DNA from: Pagrus major
Taxonomy: Eukaryota > Chordata > Actinopteri > Spariformes > Sparidae
DNA length: 64,000 bases
NCBI RefSeq assembly: GCF_040436345.1
Contig: NC_133221.1
Location: forward strand, 17,605,165 to 17,669,164
Direction: 5' to 3'
A program made the translations under genes and the position numbers. This document shows, piece after piece, positions 46,300 to 64,000 of this stretch. Below the pieces are notes generated by a model. It ran no database searches. It was not told where the DNA came from and saw nothing but the letters and a program-made list of their open reading frames with translations. Position 1 is the stretch's first letter; each line of letters starts with the position of its first letter.

Positions 46300-48380
46300 A
46301 GAATTATCCGGGCTTTATGAAAAATATAATTCAATTCAATTTAATATGAAAGTGCGTTCAAATCCACTGACATAGAGGAAATGAAGACTGCAGATTTTTA
46401 ATAACAACTGCATGTGACCCCCATTTGGACGGTGAGTTATACTCAAAATTCGGTTAAAGTTAAGTCATGTTTGTATATGAAAATAGTACAATTATTAGTA
46501 CAACAAAAAAACCCGAGAAAACTGTCACAAGTTTTTCAAAAGTAAGATCTTAAGTGGCTTTAACATTAAAATGTATTTCATTGCAATAAAACAATGACAA
46601 TACATGTGTTTAATAAAACACAGTATTATTTGTTGTATCTTAATGATGACTTTTCCAATACAAATTTTTTTTGCTTAAATCCCACCTTAGGGTGTGCTAT
46701 AAAAACTGAGCTATCCGCACACAGTAAACAGAAAGCCATTAATTGGGCCCACACATCTCACTTTTGGTGTTCCTGAAATAAATTCAATGAAAAAGGAAAT
46801 TTTGCCCAAGGTATATTTTATCTGTTCCTGGTCGTATTTAAACACATCATGTTTAAAACACACAGTACACACCAACACAAGAGTGAATATCAACAATAAT
46901 TAATAAAACTAAATGGATGAAGTAAAACAGGGGCTTTTTTTTTCAGAACAATTCACTATTACACTGACGAGACAACATGACAAACTAAGCATGATAATTA
47001 CTGCGTACAAATATAAAAAAATGAACTATTTCAGATATTTTCCAAATACAGCAATGTATCATGTACAAGTTATGTTAAGAAAGATTTCAAAGTTTTTGAA
47101 CTATAAAAGAACTTAAATTACAACATATATTTACATATCAATTCATATCCTGCACCTTCACAATGTTTTCACACAGTTTAATCTAAATTACTGCCATTTT
47201 ATCACTAGTACATTCTGTGGAGAGAAAGCACATCTCTACATCTGGCCCAAGAAAGCTGCCAACACTTGGGGCACAAATTATGGCAACTTGCAGGAAACTA
47301 GTCTCCTCCTCACAATATTATTCTGCTCTTCCAATGAAGCTATATAAATTACAAATATTACAAATATTTACAATTGCAACTTAAACTGTAAAAATTTCGA
47401 CAAAGCAATGGATACAATTTTTATACAGGTATTAAGTGGTTGAAAATAATTAAAGTAGGGACCAAAAAGATGTACTGGGGAAAACATTCTGTGTTATAAC
47501 AGACTATGAGATGGCAAAATGCTGGTAAATAAATATGATCACAATAAATAGAATCATATGATGTTACTCTTGGCATCGGTTAAGTGCTGTCTATTTCGTG
47601 TGTAGAGCTACAGTATATGGAGTTACACAAACATCAGTGAAAAATTCCTCAAAAAGAACTGGACATTGAACAAATGTGGCATACAAAGAGCTGATCATGT
47701 GCATAAACTACAGTTTGTGTGTATGGACTGGTGTCCTGTAATCATTATACCAAAGAAGAATGTGTGTAATGAGGTAAAAAGTCCACTAAACAACACTACA
47801 GCTTCATGGGCGTGTTTGTGGGATTGTGTGAGGGCTATACAGACGTAACATTTTACCTGACTAGAAAATTGGTGGGTTTTTTTCCCTTTTAAAAATCATG
47901 ATGGACAGGAGAAAGTATCTGCATAAATAGAGCCACGAAAAACAGTCTAAACAAAAGAAAACATTAGGTTCAGTTAATTTATAATGCTGGTTATTCTAGC
48001 TAGTTTAATCAATGTCCACCTGTCCTTTTGAAATGCAAGTCACAATTTCCCATTGCCACTATCAAATGTGATCATCAAGATTTATCTACGACATTAAGTG
48101 TGCATCCAGCACATTACAGTGAGTTGTTTAAAACCACAGATGCGCCTGTGAAAATACCTTTATGCAGATATTGATAAGTGGAATGAGTTGGGATTTAGCT
48201 GGGCAGAGCAAACGGTGTAGGACAAGATGTAGTGAGGTTCAATAACAGGTGAAAACAGTAAACAAATTTATCTAGAGTACAAAATATAGATCACTATCTC
48301 TATGTCCTTCAGACCTACTTTCACAAAAGCCATTTTCTTCCTTCCCACTTAAAAGTCTTCAGCCACATTTCCAACATCTC
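46300..48380 (-). other. phf8 3' untranslated region and huwe1-phf8 intergenic space
   Basis: About 2.1 kb of AT-rich DNA lies between the phf8 stop (48381) and the candidate huwe1 first exon. Much of it is probably phf8 3' UTR. Minus-strand ATTAAA signals lie at 47177-47182 and 46609-46614. No repeat family or coding exon was recognised. The short intergenic distance suggests the phf8 poly(A) site lies within 1-2 kb of the huwe1 promoter. Confidence 0.4.
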
Positions 48381-56200
<7,820 letters not shown>

Positions 56201-57232
56201 ATTGTGTGTGTGTGGGGGGGACTAATTTTCAATGTCAAAATCTAGTTTAAATGGGAAGGACTATTTAACAAACTGCTTTATTAACTATGTAGTACTGGTA
56301 ATGATATCACTGTAACTGAGGTTAGATGCAAGTCTGTCACTTCACTTCCAGATTCTTGTTACTGGTACATGCACACCGGGATTCCCTTGGAAGCCTGCTG
56401 AGATATAGGAAAGAAAGAAAAACGTGTTAATAACTTACTGTGAGACATGACAATAATGCAACAGCATGGCAAGCTCTTTAATTCACACAGTAAAGCACTA
56501 ACACTAAAACCTACTCCTGCCAGAATATACAGTAGTACACATACACAGATGTGTATACATGCATACAATTAACATCAACTATTCACACCATATACACATT
56601 TCCTATATTTACTTTGTATTTCTTTGCACTACTTGTACTGTTTACAACACACAGAAAGGCTGACTTGCATACAGACTTATTGTGTATAGTTTAACGGTGC
56701 CGGCCATGGTTATTAATAGTAATGTAATAATAGTAAATAACTGAGTATTGTTGTCCTAAAATGCCAACTAGCAGGATCACGAAACTATTCGTTTCGGTGG
56801 CTTAACAAATACCTTAAATAGTATCAAACCATGTCATTCTCTTCATATACATAATTGGAGAAACAAGAGTGATCTTATATCATTCAGAGATTTTGATTAA
56901 AAAATATTTTGTTCTGCTTACCAGTTGGTAACATTAGCTAACTAACAGGTCGTAACGTTAGCTCGCTGTTTGTAAACACGCTATGCTCAGTGAATGTTGT
57001 ATTGCTATCAAAACACTAACGTGTTTTGCACGTAAGCTAACTTTAGCTATGTTAGCCACCAATGCTAACCTAAGCATTTACTTTAACTTAGACAAGAAAA
57101 CAGTTAGTGCAATCAATTTAACGTTTAAACTTGAAAGAAACGCTACATGCACTCAATACAACTGAATAGTTTGAGCCAAACAAAAGAAGCGTCGTTTGCA
57201 AGCCAAATTGATATTCAGCGCTAGCAACTTAC

Positions 57233-57560
57233 CGACATCTAGCTGCGGCAGGCCACGCATTCAAAAGCCGTTGTAATCCCCACGCAAGGCCGGGGTTAGC
57301 TGCGGCCTTATTATGCAACGTAAATTATTAGCAGTTTGCTTTACCACATATTTATGTATCAACTCCGTAATGCCCAAATATAGGGGCCAGGTCCAAAAAT
57401 TCACTAGCCCAGAAAGCTAAAACCTGAAGCGACCTAGACGACCATAATAACTACAAATAACGGCATCTTGAACTACATCAACGCCATTTCAAAGGCAGTA
57501 GCGTCAGACCGTTGTTTGTCGCTATCTGCTGTTGAAAGAACAATAAAGTTGCGGACAGTC
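57233..57560 (-). promoter_or_regulatory. phf8: phf8 first exon and promoter region
   Basis: The donor at 57232-57225 defines the end of the first exon. Upstream sequence to about 57560 is richer in CpG than its surroundings (GCCGTTGTAATCCCCACGC, GGCCGGGGTTAGCTGCGGCC) and lacks a TATA box. The transcript start is not visible. Nothing gene-like is seen on the plus strand, so a divergent partner is unlikely. Confidence 0.5.
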
Positions 57561-57599
57561 AAATGTTGAGTTGCGTTCAGGAAAACAACGTTGCCAAAC

Positions 57600-60500
57600 G
57601 TTACAGTAGCCTGCAAACTTCTTGTATTTGTAAATATATCGCTAGATCAATAAAAGTCAGAAAAAGTCTAGAAACACATAAATGAACACATATTTTACCA
57701 ACTTTTATTTTTGACACATAAATTTATCTTCATTCATCAAAAACTATTTTTTGTCTTTGTTCACAGTATAAAAACTTTGAAGATGTCAATGAAGATCCTA
57801 TGATTCGTCCTCTAGTTATGATTTATAAGAAGGTCCAATGCAATACTTTATGTGCAATGTGATCCATGCAAACACCCAACAAACCCACAGCTTTTCTTAT
57901 GTCAAATATTATTTCACATCATAGTTGTGATATATTTTTGGTAATGTTCAACAACGTGCACACTGAAATGTAAAGATTTGTCTTCACCTTTATTTTACAA
58001 TTGGAAGGAAGATTAAGCTACACCTCAAAATATATTAAATCTCAAAAAATAACTTAACATAATCTTCACAGATTACACATCTATTTATTAACATATGAAT
58101 AATTTAATAGAATATTTTATTTATGAATCAATTAACTTATTTCCAATCAGTCAGCTTTGCTCCTCCTGTGTTTTTGCTTATTAGTTATTTTTATCACATT
58201 TTGAGATTGAGATTTTGAAATGAATTATTCCATTCAGTTTAGTTCAATGTGATAATCAGTTTGCAGCTTGTTTGATATTTTTAATTGATTAAATTTGAAA
58301 TATCATCAACTTATTTGAATAATTATACAATTATCATTTCATAGTATTCAGTACTCATGCAGTGCACACTTTATAAATTCTGCTTATAACTGCATTGGTT
58401 AGAGTTATTTTGTGTTAGTGTGATTGCTGGGCAATAGCTTAGCCTTTACCAAAAGCAGAGGCAGACTTTATGTTGATTGTAATGGATCGCTATCTAAAAG
58501 TTCAAATATCTGCAAATTGATTTTAAATTTGTACTGCAGAAATCAAGTGTTTCCTGTAATATAATAAAATGTATGTAAGTATGTTTTCAAAAATGGTTGG
58601 CAGAAGTGTATACTCCATTTAAATTACATGTACTGTAAGTGATGTAACAACCAAGTCACACTTCTGGCCTTCGCACTTGGTTTGGTGATAAAGTCTCCAC
58701 AATAAATCATTGTGGTGTGAGGGAGCAAAATTATGGCATGTAAAAACATCCACACTATGTTTGATGTTTAACATCATTTATTTTGATTAGTTACAAAACA
58801 TAAATAAAATCAACAGTTGAATTAGTTACAATTTACAGAGGCTAAATCACCAGCAACGTACTTTATTTTTTGAGGTTTCTCTGCCCAAATGTCCTTTTAT
58901 CATTGGTTCTCATTAATGCCATTTTGGGACTCCCCACATTTTTGTTGTATTAATTTTAAAGTTTATTAAATCTAAACTAAGGCCTAGCAGGGAGGCTTAT
59001 GTCGCATGTATCTAACAGTTTGTCATGGTTCAAAACTGACATAAGATGTCAAAAATGAGCAAATTCTCTAAATATAATCTTAAATGACCCTGGCCTGTCA
59101 GGACTCATAGAGATATATGAAGGCAGGGGAGTCCCACGTAAACAGGGATGAAAACCAGCATTTTCTAGTTTCAAATAACCTCAGATTTATAATGAGAACA
59201 CAATTTTACAATTTGTACAACCCCATTTCAAAATACAAAAATAATCTTTATCTTTTAGATAACATTTTGGTAACACTTCAAGGACAAAGCCAGCTCCACA
59301 TCATGGATAATGATCATTAAGCTGTAGCTCGCAGTCAACATGTTAGTATCAGACATGACAGCACAGTATCTCACCTTCACTAATAAAGACCTACATCTCT
59401 GTGACAATGTGGGTTTTCTTGAAAAGCAACAAATACAGAAAATCGTGTTATATTCTAGATTATGCAATTGTGGATTCTGAACAACCATACCCTTTAGCAC
59501 AAAGTATTCCTCCTTCACAATTTATGTTTTAAATGTCTTTGACTCACATTTAGCAGTCTTAAACAACCGGCACAATCTCCTGTTTTCAGTGGCACACAAT
59601 CTCTATCATTAATAAAACAGAAATGCTGCTTTGACTACAGGCTACTTATTATGCCAAAAAATTTATTAACGCCTGACCATTGATACTCAAATATGTGTAT
59701 GGCTAAGTGTACTGATAACCCAATAAAATGTGCCGTAATATATCAGCTGCTGATATATTACTTTGTGTATCTCTGCATCTAAACATGAAGTGAGTTTAGG
59801 AATTGAGGAATGGAGCATTTTTGACTAGAGTAAACCTTTTGCAATGTGCGTGAAGCACAATTATGGCCCAGAGTTCAGTTTCTGACAGATGCATTCACAC
59901 TGACAGCCTATGGTCAAAGACTAGATTTCACTAAAGAAATAAGTCTGTTTGTCTAAGTTGACAAACAGGCAAGTGACATCAAGCTGACAGCCGGTATATG
60001 GTCTAACCTCTCACTTTTTTTGTTTTTGAGGAAACAAACCCAAAACATAGGCAGAGTAAACATTTTAAACAGTTGGGTACAGTGACATCTGAGAGGCCGC
60101 TTTGAATGAAAGAAAACAGGGATGCTATTTTTAATGCAATATACCATGGGACTATCACAAAGCTTTGTCACACAGAAAAACACTCACACACCCACAAAAA
60201 TGCAGTAATTTTAAAAGGCAATATGGGAACAACCCATATGGTCTCCCCAGTCTATAGTAACTTGGCAGTTTTTTTCTTTTTAATGTTCCTCCTCAGCATG
60301 ACACAGTGATAGACTTTGATATGCGGAACTCAAACTGAAAGCAAAAATGTCAAATGTGAAAGCATATCATACTGAAAACGAATTTACTTGTGACTGTGAT
60401 CTCAGTAGGCTGCAAATAGTAAATGTCTGATTCATGAATATACAGCAAGTGCAAGCAGTTTGCACTCAGGCAAGTCAAGTTAGTCATAAGGTCATGCAGT

Positions 60501-61445
60501 CTTGGGCTGAGCACTGAACATAGATGGCGTTTTTCAATTTGCCATCACATTATGAATTTATCTGAATTTATCATCACATCTCTCATAGTAATTCAGGCTG
60601 TTTCTATGTTACAGCTGCTAAACATAAAATAATACAAATGAAGCACATGCTGTATTGGTGCACTTCACTGTAACAGTAGTATGTTTGGTCGCATTTTGGT
60701 AATGATGATAGCCAGATAACTTTGCCGTGCTCTACTGTGTAACATGCTGTTGTTTGATTTTTGTTTGATTGCCCATTGAAACACCTTGTGCTGTAGGCCT
60801 ACAGTTTTAAAAGTTCATGAAAAGATTCTCTATGTTTTCATTAATGTGCTTCTACAAAAATATTTTATGCCTTACAGACAAATCCATACAATACATGCTG
60901 ATCAATTTAGATGACCATTACTAATTGCACTTTTAAAATTGATAGTCCTTTCACTGTAAGCATTGACAAAATTGAACAAAAGATGTCAACACAACTGTCA
61001 AATATTTTGTCCTTCTCGTCTCTGCTTGGGGAGAGTTCAGGTCCAACTGAGTTGGTTGCAAAACAAATACATGAACGTTAATCTGTGTAAAAGGACAAAA
61101 GGGATATGTACTCTGATAGTCCATAAACACTCACCCACACTCATAAACGCACACACTCATACATTTAAGAATTTATACATCTCAACACCCAAACATATCA
61201 TGATTCATAAACCCCAGCTCCTGTGTTCCATGTTTCCCTCTGTCTGTACATACTAGAATCTATCGTCTCTCACATTCACTCCCCATCTCGTCCAGAAGTA
61301 CACTGGAATCCATATATTCATTGCATTCACAGCTCTCTCATGCATACACAGGACTAACACTCCAAATGGATCCGCTTTACTCTCTGATCCACTTAGGATT
61401 TCCATCTCTTGCACCTTCATGTTGACCTCACGCTTCGCCTTGGTT
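57600..61445. other. Intergenic space and probable wnk3-like 3' UTR
   Basis: About 3.8 kb of AT-rich DNA between the phf8 promoter and the wnk3-like stop. The part nearest 61445 is probably 3' UTR. Minus-strand AATAAA signals are at 59661-59666 and near 58776 and 58854. No FAM120C-like coding sequence or recognised repeat was found, only scattered short open frames without homology I recognise. Confidence 0.45.
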
Positions 61446-64000
61446 TCATTTCTGTCCCAGAGGAAGAGTAGAGGTGGGGGGTGTTGGGTGAATTTTGGCA
61501 CTGGAAGGTAGAGCAGCAGTAGAGCAAGAAGAGGAAGAGGTTGAAGAGGATGAGGAACAGGAGCAAAATGTCCCCCCAGTAGCAGCAGTGCTATCCGTGG
61601 GTGCAGTGGTGCCGCTGCCGGGTGGCAGAGGCGCAGCCGTGGACACTGGAGATGTGGGCATTTGGGAAGGCAGCAGCGGTTGGCTTTGAGGTGGTGAGTG
61701 GGGCAGCTGGGTGATGGGTTGTGTCTGTGGTAGTGACTGGGACTGTGTCGGAGTTTGCATCCGGGGCTGCGGTATCTGCTGGCGGAGCGGGGACTGCTGA
61801 TAGGTCATCTGCTGGAGGGGGAGAGACTGATGGAGGTGTAAACTTTGCTGCATCTGTGGCACTTGGGCCATATGCGTTTGTGGGGATGGTCCCGGAGATT
61901 GCAGGGCGGACAGGCTCCCTCCACCTGTGTAATGGGAAGGGGCTGCCACAGGCAAGCTAGCAGGGGTCGAGGATGCCTGGGGGTTCAGTGGTGCCACTGG
62001 AAACCAACTTGGTGAAGCCACCTGTATGGAATATAGTAGTGAGAACTAAGGGAATAGTACAGCACACAGATACAGCATTGAAATAAATGTAATCCATAGA
62101 AAATATCTTGAATATTTATGGCACTCAACCCGATGTTATGTCAAGTCCACAAAACATTTCATGGAGCTTCTCAGCAAAAAAGGGTTGCAGCACTCTCCTT
62201 AACAAGGAGATGATGTAGATGGGGACTTGTTCTATGAAACAAGTTTAAAAAGAATAAAATGGCTTCATTTAGCTTGTCTGGCATAATCCAAGTCTCCAGA
62301 AGCCCTGAGATTTCAAATTGATTTCGAAAGACATTATTTACACCCTTTCATGAGCCGAAATCTTCACTGTAGCAGCATGTGCATGAGCATCGAGGTTTCA
62401 AACAGCGCCTTTTCAAATTCAAATCAATTTGAGATCTCAGGGCTTCTGTGATTAAGGGCGCTCTCACTCTAGGCATCTGTACTGTGACCTAGCACATTTG
62501 ACCCCCAAAGTCTAGTTTGTTGACTAATGTGAGCGCTTCGTACCATGCTCAAGCACGGTACACTTCCTTGGCCCTGGCACAGTTGAGGTGTGCTTCGGTA
62601 CAGTACGGTTGCTCATGCACAAGCACAAGCACGGGTGCGCAATGTGGACATGAACTGTAATCGTGCATATTATGCATTATCAAGAAATCCAGGAATGTGA
62701 GAGGGCTGTCTATGACCAAAACAACACAAAATAAGCCACAAAAAAGTCAGTTAAGTTAGTCATGTTCTCTGTGTTGTTCTCCATTGTGCTGCGACCGTGC
62801 TACGACGTGATGACATATGTACAAGAAGTAACTGTGCTCAGGCCGGTTGCGGCCAGAGTAATGTGGGTGCAGGCCAGCCGGGGACTGGGGAGAAGGGACA
62901 AACGCGCTTCGGCATGGTATGGAGCAACTGGGTCAAGGGTGAGTGTGCCCTAAGATGGTCGAGCTGTATCAAGCGTGATATGTTTTTTTCTTTGTTTGTT
63001 TGATTTTTTATGTTTCATGTTGCTGTGAAGCTCCAGAAATGTTTCGTGGAGTACAAAATTTCACCTGGCTTTCCACTGGCATGAGGCTGAGTAGATAATG
63101 ACTGAATTTTCATTTTTGGTTGAATTTAACCTTTAATCATCTCACGCTTATCCAAAGCATTTATGATAAAACATCAACAATCCATATATTAAACGTTATA
63201 TCTTCCTACTTCAGTCTGCTGGCTCCAGCCTCCCAACTCCTGCACCTGCTGAATCTGCTTGATTTGATTGAGTGATGGCTTGGGCGGGGAGGGGCCCACC
63301 GTCTCCTTTGTCCAATTATCAACAAGTTTGTGCAGCTCATCTGTGAATGTGCTTTTTCTTAGAGGACTGTGATCTGTGGAAAAAAAAATGAGGGAATACA
63401 TCATACCACTGATTGTCACTGAATTATGTGTAGCTTTGATATGTCAATGAGAAAGCATACCTCTTTTAGCAGGCAGTGAGGTGTGGTGCTCTGGGTTGCA
63501 GTATAGAAGCAGTCTACTCTGTTCACCACCTGAGAAACTACTCGACTGCTGAATCGCTAGATGAGAGATACAAGAAACAGTTACACAGACAGCAAGCAAC
63601 AGAGAAAAGAGAGTTGAGAGAGAGAGTGTTGATAAAAAGCCTTACCGGAGTGTGTAACTCCATTGTTATCCATGTGAGAGTGAGGCCGTGGCCGGAGCTT
63701 GATTTTGGCTGGCCTGGGCCTACGAGGAGAGAGGAGAGGAGGTGCCGTGGGAAGAGGAGGGGTTCGGGACAGGGAGGCAGGCAGACTCTGCCTTTGGTCT
63801 TTGAGGGATCGAAGCTGTCTGTATAGTTCCTGCAGCTCTCTGTTCTGCTGGGCCTGAAGGGAAACCACCTCTTTGATGTGCCTGGAGAGCAAGAGATAGA
63901 AAACAGAGAGAAGGTGGTGAGAATTCTGAGGCTTAGACATGAACCAAACCAACGTTTCAGTAAGTGCAGTAATGTCACTGCAGCAAATATCATGCCACAT
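61446..64000 (-). CDS. wnk3: WNK-family kinase, C-terminal four exons (wnk3-like, partial)
   Basis: WNK kinases sense chloride and osmolarity and activate SPAK/OSR1, which regulate cation-chloride cotransporters. Only the 3' end is present; the kinase domain lies beyond 64000. Exons: 63646-63881, 63461-63556, 63210-63373, 61446-62021, with phases in agreement. The first encodes a coiled coil ([20 protein letters not shown]). The third has the WNK C-terminal motif [19 protein letters not shown] followed by [15 protein letters not shown]. The last is a Gln/Pro/Ser-rich tail ending in LPLGQK before the stop at 61446-61448. The motif says WNK family. The choice of wnk3 over other paralogues rests on its position next to phf8, as in human. 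Confidence 0.72.
62299..62446. mobile_element. Short inverted-repeat element (MITE-like)
   Basis: The arms GAAGCCCTGAGATTTCAAAT (62299 onward, 26 bp) and the inverse ending at 62446 match with one mismatch and enclose about 96 bp. No coding sequence. Lies in the wnk3-like intron 62022-63209, directly beside another candidate element. Confidence 0.55.
62455..62952. mobile_element. Candidate non-autonomous DNA transposon beside the MITE
   Basis: The left end AGGGCGCTCTCACTCT and the inverted right end AGGGCACACTCACCCT agree at 13 of 16 positions and enclose about 500 bp with raised CpG and several GTACCATGCTC/GCACGGTAC-type inverted bits. The pattern fits hAT-like fish elements, but no clear target duplication is visible. 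Confidence 0.5.

Noticed and set aside
57600..61445. Search for FAM120C exons expected between phf8 and wnk3
   Set aside because: No segment with splice sites and recognisable homology was found.
61253..61501. Minus-strand open frame past the wnk3-like stop
   Set aside because: It is in a different frame from the last exon, contains no WNK motif and overlaps the real stop, so it is probably 3' UTR.

Overview
The window is vertebrate nuclear DNA, most likely from a teleost (probably percomorph) fish. It carries intron-rich genes with GT-AG splice sites whose exons read as orthologues of human proteins, and the introns and flanks hold teleost-type repeats. All three protein-coding genes are on the minus strand, so transcription runs from high to low coordinates. 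Their order, wnk3-like (64000 to 61446, only the 3' end present), phf8 (57.2 to about 47 kb) and huwe1 (46.1 to about 5.3 kb), matches human Xp11.22, except that FAM120C, which lies between PHF8 and WNK3 in human, is not seen.

huwe1 fills most of the window. I placed 79 coding exons by eye. Checked for phase from the ATG at 40450 to the TAA at 6055, they give one open frame of 13,728 nt (4,575 residues plus stop) with DUF908/DUF913, UBA, UIM, WWE, BH3-like, acidic, UBM and HECT regions in the expected order. One intron (17418-18229) holds two microRNA hairpins in the huwe1 sense, let-7f-2 and mir-98, in the same order as in the human host gene. Non-coding leader exons and two candidate promoters lie at 40.4-46.2 kb.

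phf8 has 21 coding exons, 3,072 nt and 1,023 residues, with a PHD finger, a JmjC domain with all three iron ligands, and a conserved C-terminus. Its leader appears to be split by an intron and to carry a short upstream ORF. The wnk3-like gene contributes four 3' coding exons: a coiled coil, a conserved WNK C-terminal motif and a Gln/Pro/Ser-rich tail.

The rest is non-coding. Positions 1-5300 hold the downstream flank of huwe1, with two adjacent long-inverted-repeat transposons of one family (2324-3420). The longer copy keeps what looks like the first codons of a transposase. Other mobile-element remnants sit in huwe1 introns, one phf8 intron and the wnk3 introns. Functionally, huwe1 (giant HECT ubiquitin ligase), phf8 (histone demethylase) and wnk3 (ion-transport kinase) share no pathway; they are a conserved synteny block. 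The features of most interest are the microRNA pair, an open frame running upstream of the huwe1 ATG through two predicted leader exons, palindromic GCTAACGTTAGC clusters around the promoters, and the palindromic transposon pair.
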